Origin: Picocystis sp. L7
Taxonomy: Eukaryota > Chlorophyta > Picocystophyceae > Picocystales > Picocystaceae
DNA: 64,000 bases
Assembly (NCBI GenBank): GCA_020975725.1
Contig: QXJR01000009.1
Coordinates: forward strand, 682,001-746,000
Direction of reading: 5' to 3'
Notes under the pieces: generated by a model
Database searches by the model: none
What the model was told of the DNA's origin: nothing
What the model saw: the letters and a program-made list of their open reading frames with translations, nothing else
Made by a program: the position numbers and the translations under genes
Shown here: positions 50,768 to 60,385 of the stretch, piece by piece
How the letters are laid out: each line of letters opens with the position of its first letter
Position numbering within the stretch: position 1 is the first letter of the stretch

Positions 50768-51376
50768 TCCCGTTCTTCATAGGCATGGATGGTGTATCCC
50801 CCTTCACCTCCAAAGAGAGAAGAATCGCAAACAGACCATGGAGGCTTGGAAGCACTCGTCGATGGCTGGCTCGTTCTACACGGCAAAGGCAAGGTAGCAT
50901 TTGGCCGTGGCGCTGCACACGGCTGGCGTGCGCTCATCCCGGTCGAATTTTCCAACGGGACCAATCTTCGCCAGTCATTTTTCCGATGCTTCTCGATGTT
51001 CCTTTCTGGATCACTTGGCCTGCACATTGTCGATCTGCAGGCGTCCTTGTCGCACCATTCACGACGCAGGATTGGCAAAGCTCCTTCTCCCTGCTATGGT
51101 CCACGGCTGGATGGGATTTCGGACCCGTCAGCCCAAACAATGCCTTTGAACGCAGTTTCGTTGCGAGCTCAAGTTTGTGTTCTGGAGTTTGGGTCCTTCA
51201 TTTGGGGATCCGTTCTTGTTCACCTTTGCTTCCAGCGTCTCTATCCTGTGCCCTTCCCTTTCCATCGACGTTCCTCCTTTCCTCGTCCTTCAAACGGTCC
51301 GGATCCAAGGCAGGGACCCCACCTTCCTTTCATGCTTCCTTTTTTGTCTGTGACACGCCTTGGTTGTTCCTATGTG
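50768..51376. other. Intergenic left flank of the copia element
   Basis: No gene recognised in 609 bp. It ends at the 5-bp target duplication GACAT (51377-51381) of the retrotransposon. Confidence 0.4.
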
Positions 51377-51381
51377 GACAT

Positions 51382-51699
51382 TATTGAGAGACCTGGGTCC
51401 AGGGATCCCTCTGTGGGAGTTTCTTCTCTATTGGGAGAAGAAACTCTATCGTGCAGGCAGGCAGGGACGACGGTCCCGAACGGACCGGCTGGTGCCGGGC
51501 TCTCGATAGGTCGCACGAATGCGACCTCGGATACTTAACATGCATGAGTTAATAGATCGATTACACGCTCAAAAGCCGCCACCAAGCACCCCCGCCATCA
51601 AGACGCTCGTCCATTGGATCCATCGGCCGAACTCTGTCGGTTCAGACCGACCCACCAGCCCAAGGGAATCCTCACTCCATTGAGGATCATCTGTTTTTA
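51382..51699 (+). repeat. 5' LTR of the copia element
   Basis: 318 bp. It contains a perfect dyad GAGTTTCTTCTC / GAGAAGAAACTC (51417-51428 and 51435-51446), a likely hairpin or protein site, and a second dyad TAGGTCGCACGAATGCGACC. Confidence 0.93.
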
Positions 51700-51752
51700 G
51701 GTTAAGAGCCTTGTAAGCTTCCCTTCCAAGAAAAGACGAAGAATCAAAGGTA

Positions 51753-54700
51753 ATGGCTGCCAAATCCGCCATTGAAAACCTAGATAGGGACGGGGTACCG
51801 GAACTCAACCCCACAAATTGGCCATCATGGTCATTCAAGATGATGAATTGCCTTGAGATCTTGGATCTCTGGGAATATGTGGAGGAGGAACCACACATGC
51901 TGGTGGATGAAGGTGGGAATCTCACCACCGAGAGCCAAGAATTGGCAAAAATGGTCCGAAAAGCCCGGTCCCGGATCCTCATGAGTGTGTCAAGCCGGTA
52001 CCGAGGTGTCCTCAAGCATTGCACAACAGCAAAGCAAGTGTGGGACAAGTTGGAGAGCTTCTACAAGGATCGGTCACAATCCCGATTGACCCACCTTAAG
52101 AGAGCCTTCAACAATGTCATGATGGAGCAAGGAGAGGATGTAGACAACTACATCAACCGTGTCGCCAATCTCGTTGACGAGCTCAACGAGAACGGTGCGG
52201 AGATCAGCGAGGCCGCAACGTGCACCGCCATCGTTGCGGGTCTCCCACCCTCCTACAAACACCTCATGCATATATTGGACAATCAAACGTGTACGTTTAC
52301 GATCGAGTCCGTTCGAAACTCAATTCTCAGGTTCGATGCAACGGAAAGCCTTGGCAAGGGTCTCTCAGCAGTGACTTTGAGTGACCAAAGGCCAAAGTCC
52401 AAGAAATTCTGCAGTTTTTGCAAAAAATATGGACATGTTGTCAAAAATTGTTGGACAGCAAGGTCCATCAAGAAAAGGGAGCTACAAGAGGCCACCGCTG
52501 ATCAGCAGACCACCTGCAACAGTGACGGGGCGGTTGACGACACCGACGGTGAACATGCCCTCTCCTTCATGGCCATTGCCGTGCGCACTCCGACTATGCA
52601 ATCCAGGTTCCCTCATGTGCTGGGCAAACCATTGATCAAGCAGTCATCTCGCGCTTTCACAGCCTCCACAGCCCAATTGGACACGTGGATCATCGATTCA
52701 GGAGCCTCCTTTCACATGACAGGTGACTCTGATATCTTGGAGCCAAGCTCCATTGAACACAAGTGCATCCCCGTTACTTGTGCGGAAGGCAGTGAATTGA
52801 CAAGTCAATTGAGAGGAAATGCTCTGATTCATGCATTTGATGGCACTCAAGTGCGCCTCACGAATGTCTATTACATTCCTGGATTCAAGCACAATTTGTT
52901 TTCAGTGAATGCAGCAACCTCGAATGGAGCCCAGGTCGTTTTCACCCAGGGCGCCTGCAGGATCGTGAGTGCTTCAGGGACGATCGAGGCCCCCCTGACC
53001 CGCGATCGAGTGTACGCCCTGGTGGTCACTGCCCGAAGGTGGCACGAACGCCTTGGACACCCCAGCGAACCTCGAATGAAGCTCCTTGGACTGCCCCACA
53101 AGTTGGACGGGGCATGCGAAGCTTGTATCCAGGCCAAACAGACTGCTCGCCCCTACCACCCCAGTGAATACAACCTTGAACCATTGGACCTGGTGTACAT
53201 GGATTTGGTGGGGCCCATGCCTGAGACCATGGCTGGACAACAATATTATTTGTCCATGTATGACCAGTCTACAAAGACTAGCCAAGTGTTCCTGCTGCCC
53301 AACAAAAATCACACTGCAAGAGCAGTGATGGAGGGCATCAGTACGTTCGAGAAGATCGCAAAGGCAGGGTGCAAAGTGAAAGCGATTCGAACAGACTTGG
53401 GTACAGAATTTATTACAAAAGAACTGCAAACTTACTTGCAGGATAGAGGAATAGTCCATGAGACCACTGCTGGGTACACACCGCAGCAAAATGCAGCCGA
53501 GCGACTGCACCGCACGTTGAACGACAGCGCTAGGGCCATGCTCATTCATGCCAAACTCCCTGAAAAATTCTGGGGTGAAGCAGTGCGCTGTGCCAACTAC
53601 CTGCGAAACAGAACACCGGTCTCTTTGTCAGCCAACGGGAAGACTCCCTTGGAACTACTTACCGGTGCACCTACTCCCACCAGCCACCTACGAGTATTTG
53701 GGTGCGAGGCATGGGTGCTCATCCCCGAGGCAAAACGATCGAGCAAATTTGGAGCCAGGTCAGTACCAGGCATATTCATCGGTTATCAAAACAATTCAAC
53801 TTACCGTGTCCTGGTGAATGACAAAGTTGTCACCAGCAGGAATGTTTCCTTCGTTGAAAACAAACTTCCGGTCAGTAAGCAAACATCAGATTCGCAACCC
53901 GAAGTTGTCGCAGATTTGCTAGCCGAACCACCACAATTCTCCATGGAATCTGAAGGGTCTCACCATGAAAGTGAAGACCACCATCTGATCTCAAGGAGGG
54001 CAGTTCAGCCAAGCTCTGCAGGCGTGCCGCTGTCACAACGAAAATCTGACTGGCCTGCCATCGAGAATTCTGCAGCTACCACACCTGCAGCCCACCAAAA
54101 ACCAGCATCACCTGACAGCAGACAGCAGTCCATGATGTCAAGAGATGAGGGAGCAACTCATGCTTCTCAAGTGACTCCCTCACCTCTTCCGGACACGGTG
54201 TATTTCCCTGTGGCTCCAACAAATTCAGCAGCAAGTCCAGCAGTTCCAGTAGCAAATCCAGCAAGTCCAGCAGTTCCAGTAGCAAATCCAGCAAGTCCAG
54301 CAGTTCCAGTAGCAAATCCAGCAAGTCCAACAGCAAATCCAGCAAGTCCAGCAGCAAATCCAGCAAGTCCAGCAAATCCAGCAAGTCCAGCAGCAAATCC
54401 AGCTCCAGCAAATCCAGCCATGGTAGAGGGAGAGGCACCAACAGCCATCTCCCATCCATACAACCTGCGCTCACGCGGAAATAAAGCCTTGGAAGCGGCA
54501 GCAACGCGTCAGTGGGAGATCAGCAACGATTTCTCAGGCTACGCTCGCGCCATGGCTCGCCCAGACGCCGAACTATGGCGGGAGGCCATCACCGACGAAC
54601 TCACCTCGTTGGCCAAGAACGGCACTTGGCGTCTCGTTCCACTTCCTCCTGGTCGCACCCCCTTGACCACCACGTGGGTGTTCAAGGTGAAGACCGACGG

Positions 54701-56159
54701 CGACGGTCAGGTGGAGCGCTACAAAGCACGCCTGTGCGTGCGTGGCTTCGAGCAGCGTGCAGGAGTGGATTTCCACGAGGTGTTTGCCCCCACCTCGGGC
54801 AAAGTGGCCCAAAGGGCCTTTCTTACCTATGCAGCCCTGGTTAACTACGAGGTTCAGCAAGTCGATATTAAGACTGCTTTCCTCAACGCTGAACTGAATG
54901 AAGACATCTATTTGCAGATTCCAGAAGGATTGAAGGGGAGCATGAAGACAACAGGTGAAGAGGAACACGTATTGAAGCTGGAGAAGTCCCTTTATGGGCT
55001 GAAGCAAGCTCCCAGAATGTGGCACCAGCACTTAACTCAGACACTTAAGTCTGAACTTGGGTTTGTGTGCAATCCTGTGGATGAAACCATCCTCAAATGC
55101 ACACATCAAGACACTGGAAAAGAATGCCTCATTCTGATCTATGTGGATGACCTGCTGATTGCAGCAGAAGATCTCAATACAACACAGATGGTGATTGAGT
55201 CCATTTGCAGAAAATACGATGCCCGGGACCTCGGACCGGCATCGTTCTTTTGTGGAATGGTCATCCAGAGAAACAGAGAAAAGAGGTTAATATACCTCTC
55301 TGAACAAGAAAAGGTAAAAAATTTGATCCATCAGTTTAATATGGACAGCTCCAGGACAAGGAAGACTCCCCTGGACTTTACCTTGACCAAAGGGGAAGAG
55401 GAGGAATCATGCCAGACTAAACCCTACCAGGTTTTAGTGGGCACTCTGCTGTATCTGTCCACTACTACACGCCCAGACCTGTGCCAAGCAGCCTCACAAC
55501 TCTCCAGGTTCATGACTGACCCCAAAAACAGCCATTGGGAAGCAGCCAAGAATGTACTGAAGTACCTAAAGGAGACAGTTAACTATGGACTGTGCGTGGG
55601 GAACAGGATCGATGTCTTGCAGAAAGAACTCGATCAAGATATCGATATGTTTACACTTACAGGCTACTGTGATGCAGATTATGCCACAGACAAAGTGACC
55701 AGGAAATCGAGAACAGGATATGTATTCCTGCTCAGTGGGAGCCTTATTTCATGGCAAAGCAAACTCCAAGCAACTGTGTCAACCTCCACTGCAGAGGCTG
55801 AATATCAAGCGGCATCGAGTGCCGTCAAGGAGGGACTTTGGCTCAAGAACCTGCTGACTGACTTAACTTCTGGTGCAGTTAAGCAACAGATCAAAATGTT
55901 TTGTGACAACCAAGCCTGTATCAAGATTGCACAGAGCTCAGGGTCCATGGTCAGGACCAAGCACATTGATGTGGCACACCACTTTGTCCGGGAGCGAGTG
56001 CTCTTTGGGGAAGTGAACTTCCAGTATTGTGACACATCCAAAATGCTTGCTGATTTTCTGACGAAACCCAGTAAAGTCCAGCCTTTCTGGAAATGCATCA
56101 CAGGAATTGGAGTCATGAGCTCTCCAGGTTGGTGCACCTCTGTGCAGCCCACAGAATGA
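51753..56159 (+). CDS. Copia gag-pol polyprotein
   Basis: A 1468-residue polyprotein. Gag is at about 1-215, with a zinc knuckle near 217-231 (CSFCKKYGHVVKNC). The aspartic protease motif WIIDSGAS is near 312. The pre-integrase zinc region (RWHERLGHP) is near 430, and the integrase core lies at about 480-590. A proline-rich linker of repeated NPASPAVPVA units covers about 823-890. Reverse transcriptase starts near 950, with YVDDLL near 1130, and RNase H ends the protein. It is described as part of a transposable element, not a host gene. Confidence 0.93.
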   Translation: MAAKSAIENLDRDGVPELNPTNWPSWSFKMMNCLEILDLWEYVEEEPHMLVDEGGNLTTESQELAKMVRKARSRILMSVSSRYRGVLKHCTTAKQVWDKLESFYKDRSQSRLTHLKRAFNNVMMEQGEDVDNYINRVANLVDELNENGAEISEAATCTAIVAGLPPSYKHLMHILDNQTCTFTIESVRNSILRFDATESLGKGLSAVTLSDQRPKSKKFCSFCKKYGHVVKNCWTARSIKKRELQEATADQQTTCNSDGAVDDTDGEHALSFMAIAVRTPTMQSRFPHVLGKPLIKQSSRAFTASTAQLDTWIIDSGASFHMTGDSDILEPSSIEHKCIPVTCAEGSELTSQLRGNALIHAFDGTQVRLTNVYYIPGFKHNLFSVNAATSNGAQVVFTQGACRIVSASGTIEAPLTRDRVYALVVTARRWHERLGHPSEPRMKLLGLPHKLDGACEACIQAKQTARPYHPSEYNLEPLDLVYMDLVGPMPETMAGQQYYLSMYDQSTKTSQVFLLPNKNHTARAVMEGISTFEKIAKAGCKVKAIRTDLGTEFITKELQTYLQDRGIVHETTAGYTPQQNAAERLHRTLNDSARAMLIHAKLPEKFWGEAVRCANYLRNRTPVSLSANGKTPLELLTGAPTPTSHLRVFGCEAWVLIPEAKRSSKFGARSVPGIFIGYQNNSTYRVLVNDKVVTSRNVSFVENKLPVSKQTSDSQPEVVADLLAEPPQFSMESEGSHHESEDHHLISRRAVQPSSAGVPLSQRKSDWPAIENSAATTPAAHQKPASPDSRQQSMMSRDEGATHASQVTPSPLPDTVYFPVAPTNSAASPAVPVANPASPAVPVANPASPAVPVANPASPTANPASPAANPASPANPASPAANPAPANPAMVEGEAPTAISHPYNLRSRGNKALEAAATRQWEISNDFSGYARAMARPDAELWREAITDELTSLAKNGTWRLVPLPPGRTPLTTTWVFKVKTDGDGQVERYKARLCVRGFEQRAGVDFHEVFAPTSGKVAQRAFLTYAALVNYEVQQVDIKTAFLNAELNEDIYLQIPEGLKGSMKTTGEEEHVLKLEKSLYGLKQAPRMWHQHLTQTLKSELGFVCNPVDETILKCTHQDTGKECLILIYVDDLLIAAEDLNTTQMVIESICRKYDARDLGPASFFCGMVIQRNREKRLIYLSEQEKVKNLIHQFNMDSSRTRKTPLDFTLTKGEEEESCQTKPYQVLVGTLLYLSTTTRPDLCQAASQLSRFMTDPKNSHWEAAKNVLKYLKETVNYGLCVGNRIDVLQKELDQDIDMFTLTGYCDADYATDKVTRKSRTGYVFLLSGSLISWQSKLQATVSTSTAEAEYQAASSAVKEGLWLKNLLTDLTSGAVKQQIKMFCDNQACIKIAQSSGSMVRTKHIDVAHHFVRERVLFGEVNFQYCDTSKMLADFLTKPSKVQPFWKCITGIGVMSSPGWCTSVQPTE
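54226..54420 (+). repeat. 30-bp tandem repeats encoding Pro-rich linker in the copia frame
   Basis: About three full GCAAGTCCAGCAGTTCCAGT-type units followed by shorter variants, all in frame. They lie between integrase and reverse transcriptase. Confidence 0.85.
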
Positions 56160-56172
56160 CCCTGAGTGGGAG

Positions 56173-56490
56173 TATTGAGAGACCTGGGTCCAGGGATCCC
56201 TCTGTGGGAGTTTCTTCTCTATTGGGAGAAGAAACTCTATCGTGCAGGCAGGCAGGGACGACGGTCCCGAACGGACCGGCTGGTGCCGGGCTCTCGATAG
56301 GTCGCACGAATGCGACCTCGGATACTTAACATGCATGAGTTAATAGATCGATTACACGCTCAAAAGCCGCCACCAAGCACCCCCGCCATCAAGACGCTCG
56401 TCCATTGGATCCATCGGCCGAACTCTGTCGGTTCAGACCGACCCACCAGCCCAAGGGAATCCTCACTCCATTGAGGATCATCTGTTTTTA
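56173..56490 (+). repeat. 3' LTR of the copia element
   Basis: 318 bp, identical by eye to the 5' LTR, followed by GACAT at 56491-56495. Confidence 0.93.
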
Positions 56491-56495
56491 GACAT

Positions 56496-57257
56496 CTTCT
56501 CCACCCCCTTCGTCCAGACCTGGTCTGGGTCGACGTCCCCACCCCTTCGAACCGGACAAGGGCTTGGGTTGCCCTCTGAATCGGGGGAGTTTCTTCTCGC
56601 TCGATTCGTTTCGGGTTCGCTCGACACCTTCCCTTTCCTTCGTTCGGGAAGGGGGATCCATTGTTGTCCGAATAGTCTTTCTCAGTGGGTTTTGGGTGAG
56701 AGAGATCGATGATTATCACCAGTAATTCACTACCTAGTATTACAGTTCCACTCACGAGCGTGCGAGTCACAAACCAGGTTCCAAGTTTGACTGTACGTGT
56801 GTTCCAACGGTTCCAGTTGCCGTGCTCTTCAGGTCTTCTCGTAGGCTCACGAGTCCAACACAGCAGCAAGCGTCCACACTTCTCTCTACCGGTCCCTTCT
56901 GACACTCCACTGGAGTGTATCAGGTGGGGGGGCAGTGCTACCGTCCCATGCACTACAGGCTACCTACCACTGCAGTCTTCTGTGACGGGGTGACCCAGTC
57001 CCTTCGATCCCTTCCGAGACTCGAAACCACCGGGGGTGGGAGTATCTTCTCCGAACTGGGGTGACTCGAGTGAACCATCATGATTGTACCGAGGTACAGC
57101 CAATTGACCAACAGACGTTCCCATCTATCCCCGACCTCGCCCGGTTCGAACCCGGATGCGAGAAGGATGGATCCATCCCAATGGACCACTGGCAGGTGTG
57201 GACACGCGAGTTGGGAACGTGCTTCACAGCCTCGCGGCGCGCGATTGGAACACGTCC
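56496..57257. promoter_or_regulatory. Right flank of copia element, upstream region of TPMT-like gene
   Basis: No gene recognised. GGGAGTTTCTTCTC at 56585-56598 matches the LTR word but lies outside the element, so it belongs to the host sequence. Confidence 0.35.
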
Positions 57258-58343
57258 ATGCGCACCTTCGCCACCAGGAAGACCAAGGGTGCCATGCGCG
57301 TTTGGACGCGGTCCTTCGGGAAAGATCGAGGACACGAAACACAACGCGTGGGCGTCCGTGGGCTGCACACCAGCACCATCCCGAGAAGGAAGGTGGCATG
57401 GTGGTTGGCCAGCACCGCCTTGGCCGTGACCGCCGTCGCAGGTGGAGCCGCCTACGCCGCCAGGGATGGAAAGGCCTCCGTGCGTGGAGAGAGATACGAT
57501 CCGAAATCCGACCCAAAGATCGACGTGGACGTCCACGGAGAAGCACTGCGCGGTTGGGAAGAACGTTGGAAGGAAGGACGAACCGCATTCCACATGGAAA
57601 CGGTACATCCCAAGCTCATCGCACACCTAGACGACTTGCTGGGACGACGAGAAGGAGGGGAAGAAACCGACCACAGGGATCATCCGCGGGTGCTCGTGCC
57701 ACTCTGTGGAAAAACCAAGGACATGACCTGGCTGGCCGTGCAAGGGTGCGACGTCTTTGGCGTGGAGATTGCGTCGCTCGCTGTCGACCAGTTTTTCCAA
57801 GAGAACGGACTGCCAAGGGACGTCAAAAGGGTGGAAGATGGAGGGATCAAACGTGTGCACACCAGCGGAAACATCGCTGTCCTCGAAGGAGATCTGCTTG
57901 CCTTGAAGACCGTGCCACGGGGGGACGACACGAGGACGAGCCAGGCGCGAGCGGGACCATTGGCCTGGCAAATGGGCAACCAAAAAGGCGGTGCATCCAC
58001 CATTGATGCTGTGTGGGACAGGGGTGCCATGGTGGCCATCGAACCGGAAATGAGAGAGGCGTATGCGGATGTCATTGCCAATGTCATGAAACCGAAAGGA
58101 CGAATGCTGCTCCTGGCCTTGCAATATGGAGACGAACCAGAGGGGGAAAAGGCAGAGGCCACTGCACGACGCTACGGACCGCCATACAGCCTTTCGTACC
58201 AGCAAGTGAAACGTTTATTCAAAGACAGAGGGTTCTCAGTGCAAGTATTGGAAAGCGTGGACACTAGCAGCAGCATGCCTCCGAGATTCCTGCAAGAGGG
58301 GATCCAGGTCTCGTCCGTACTCATGCTCTTGGAGAAGAAGTGA
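57258..58343 (+). CDS. TPMT-like SAM methyltransferase with N-terminal membrane anchor
   Basis: A 361-residue protein. Residues 1-45 (MRTFATRKTKGAMRVWTR and on) are basic and look like a mitochondrial presequence. A hydrophobic segment follows at about 47-68 (VAWWLASTALAVTAVAGGAA), the arrangement of inner-membrane proteins with bipartite leaders. The rest is a class I methyltransferase of the thiopurine/thiol methyltransferase family: WEERWKEGRTAFHM is the family N-terminal motif. VLVPLCGKTKDMTWLA and VFGVEIASLAVDQFF form the SAM site, and DAVWDRGAMVAIEP is the post-motif. Relatives methylate thiols, halides or arsenic species. The substrate here is unknown. The start at 57258 opens the leader. 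It is convergent with NOP53. Confidence 0.83.
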   Translation: MRTFATRKTKGAMRVWTRSFGKDRGHETQRVGVRGLHTSTIPRRKVAWWLASTALAVTAVAGGAAYAARDGKASVRGERYDPKSDPKIDVDVHGEALRGWEERWKEGRTAFHMETVHPKLIAHLDDLLGRREGGEETDHRDHPRVLVPLCGKTKDMTWLAVQGCDVFGVEIASLAVDQFFQENGLPRDVKRVEDGGIKRVHTSGNIAVLEGDLLALKTVPRGDDTRTSQARAGPLAWQMGNQKGGASTIDAVWDRGAMVAIEPEMREAYADVIANVMKPKGRMLLLALQYGDEPEGEKAEATARRYGPPYSLSYQQVKRLFKDRGFSVQVLESVDTSSSMPPRFLQEGIQVSSVLMLLEKK

Positions 58344-58794
58344 TGCCCATGTCACGTCTTGCCTCTTGCAAGCCGACCCGGGCATATCCTCCACAGTCGA
58401 CACCCTTGTGCACGATCCAATCCAGACGTGCTCAAAGCCGTATGTATCAAGCGTGATGCCCGTTTCTCAAGGCCTCAGCATTCGTCGTGGCGAGTATCTT
58501 CACCGGCACCCAAGACGCCTAACAACCAGCGGGGTGCCTGGAGTTAGCGATACTGAACTGCGCACATCATTGGCCCAAAAACGAGAAAATCATGGAGGTC
58601 AGAGGCTAATGTTCGCGATTTTGGTTTTGGAATCAAGGACCGAAGTCTCATCCTGACGTGCAAAACGGCTCATCATACCCCTCATGCCATCTCTTTGCAC
58701 TGACGTGGGCACCTTGCAGATGGATTGCCCATCACACACACTTCTACGATCGTGCATTGGATCTCCTCGTCGGAATGAAAATTGTCAGGCGCAT
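58344..58794. other. Convergent intergenic region, TPMT-like / NOP53
   Basis: 451 bp with no recognised gene; it holds both 3' flanks. Confidence 0.4.
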
Positions 58795-59841
58795 CTACCA
58801 GCTTGGGACACCTGCAGCTTCCCTCGCAGCTTCCCCCCGACTCCCTCTTTCGACCACTTTTCTCCTGATCCGCTGCCTTGGCTGTTTTTTCCGTGGCTCA
58901 ATGAGCTCTCGGCGCTGCAAGCTCTTGAACCTATCCCTCAGCAAGGTGGGCACCCCCCTGGTCCTCCGCAGGCTGCCGCTGACCTCTTCTGTGAGCAGGA
59001 CTTGAGTCGGCTCCGGCACGTACTTCACCTTCCCTAGCCTTGCAGGCACGCGTTTGCGTCTCTCTTCTCGCGCAATCTGGGTTCGAATTCTTCTACGTTC
59101 TTTCTCCTCCAAGTCCAGTTCAACTTCTTCCTTCACTTTCTTGATGTTCCGCAAGGCCGCTTTCAATCGCTTGGCCACGCTCTTCTCCTCCTCTTCTCTC
59201 AGACGTTGTTTGTGTCTTCGCTTCCGGTTGATTTCGGCCCTGGTCTTCTTCTCGGCCTTTCGGCTGTCGACTTTTGGTTGTTCGGTGTCTTGTTCCCCAT
59301 CCTCCCCTCCCGAGCTCTCATCTGTTTCTGAATGCATCATGCCTTCCTCCAGAAGTTGCCTTTCCATTTCTTCTGGTTTCAAGAACGCCACTGGCCGAAC
59401 CGGTTTGAGCTCCTTCTGGTACTCTTTCACCATGATTTCGGACACTGCTTGACCCAGTGCATCTTGATGGGCTTCGTACTCTGGATTGAAAGCACATCCC
59501 GGAGCATCGACGTCCACCGCCGCCTTTTTCTTCTTTGCCAGCCTGGCCCGAAAGCGCCTCAAACGCCTGGTCTCATCTTCGACGTGTTGGGAGGACCATG
59601 GATCTTGGTCCAGGGATTGGGACTTGGTTCCTTTTGCGACGTCGACGTCTACGTTTCCGTGACGCTTCGTCGCATCGTCTCCTTTCCGCTTTTTTCCACC
59701 AGGAACGTACGTCTTAGGCTTCCTCTTCGCCAAAGGAGCAGCAGCAGGTCCCAAGGTCCCTCGTGCCACGATGGTGGCACTTCTCAAGGGCTTGAGTGTC
59801 CGCTTTCGCTTGGCGGCGGCAGCGTTCTGGTCCGTGTCCAT
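58795..59841 (-). CDS. NOP53: Ribosome biogenesis protein NOP53
   Basis: A 348-residue NOP53 (GLTSCR2/PICT1) protein, the adaptor that brings the exosome helicase Mtr4 to pre-60S particles for 7S pre-rRNA processing. Conserved parts are GCAFNPEYEAHQDAL in the middle, the long basic helix EINRKRRHKQRLREEEE and KNIKKVKEEVELDLEEKE-like heptads, and the ending RLGKVKYVPEPTQVLLTEE then LLRDRFKSLQRRELIEP. The start is uncertain. I chose MDTDQNAAAAKRKRTLK (59841) because basic nucleolar sequence begins there, but the frame is open far upstream, through lysine-rich codons and then into the transposon, to 61440. Yeast and human proteins are 455-478 residues, so some N-terminal codons upstream may be real. 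Confidence 0.83.
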   Translation of the reverse strand: MDTDQNAAAAKRKRTLKPLRSATIVARGTLGPAAAPLAKRKPKTYVPGGKKRKGDDATKRHGNVDVDVAKGTKSQSLDQDPWSSQHVEDETRRLRRFRARLAKKKKAAVDVDAPGCAFNPEYEAHQDALGQAVSEIMVKEYQKELKPVRPVAFLKPEEMERQLLEEGMMHSETDESSGGEDGEQDTEQPKVDSRKAEKKTRAEINRKRRHKQRLREEEEKSVAKRLKAALRNIKKVKEEVELDLEEKERRRIRTQIAREERRKRVPARLGKVKYVPEPTQVLLTEEVSGSLRRTRGVPTLLRDRFKSLQRRELIEPRKKQPRQRIRRKVVERGSRGEAAREAAGVPSW

Positions 59842-60385
59842 CGCATTTTTTTCATGGCCTACACATGCTTTCGCCGACTTGTTCGGTTGGTTGTTTGCGT
59901 CCGTCTTTTTCCCCTTCTTCCCATCTGTTTTAGCCTTCGTGTTCTTGCGTTCCGAGGGTTCCACACAAAGCGGACGGTCAGCTTTCCACGTTCGCGTGTT
60001 TCGTGTGTTCGTTCCTCCTCGCTCCTCTTCCAGCAATCCTCCGTCCACGTCTGTTTGTTTCTGCGTTCGCACTGGAGAAGCAATCGATCCTTCTTCTCTC
60101 TTCTTTGTCTTCAGCTGGACGTGTTTCGTTCGTCTCCATTCCGTGGTGTGAGGAAGGTCGGTCGGTTGCGTAGCAAGCGCACCTGGTCCAGGCTTGAGTT
60201 CTTCTGGACCGCGTTTCCATCCATGGCAGAATTGTTCCCGCGGTGGTGGTACCTTGCGCGTGTTTGTTCCACCATGGTCTGATCTACGCGTGCTGTTCAC
60301 CTTCTTCACGAAGCGCGTGTTCCCACCGCGACGACGTGTAGAACCACCCAAATGAAGCCATGGATGGATCGAGGGAAACGTCCCC
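59842..60385. other. Upstream region of NOP53, possibly partly coding
   Basis: 544 bp between the chosen NOP53 start and the outer transposon. The minus frame in line with NOP53 stays open and is Lys/Thr/Glu-rich (for example SERKNTKAKTDGKKGKK), so the left part could be extra N-terminal sequence. Confidence 0.3.

Larger units (their letters stand above)
51382..56490 (+). mobile_element. Ty1/copia LTR retrotransposon, looks whole
   Basis: A 5109-bp element with 318-bp LTRs that are identical as far as I can see, flanked by the 5-bp target duplication GACAT (51377-51381 and 56491-56495). A purine-rich tract (GAGTGGGAG) precedes the 3' LTR. One continuous gag-pol frame lies between. The integrase-before-reverse-transcriptase order defines Ty1/copia. 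Identical LTRs indicate a very recent insertion. It lies in the NSE2-TPMT interval and interrupts no gene I can see. Confidence 0.95.

Noticed and set aside
57110-57165. tRNA-like B box (GGTTCGAACCC) near 57139
   Set aside because: No acceptor stem or anticodon arm of the right size can be formed on either strand; it is probably a chance match in the TPMT upstream region.
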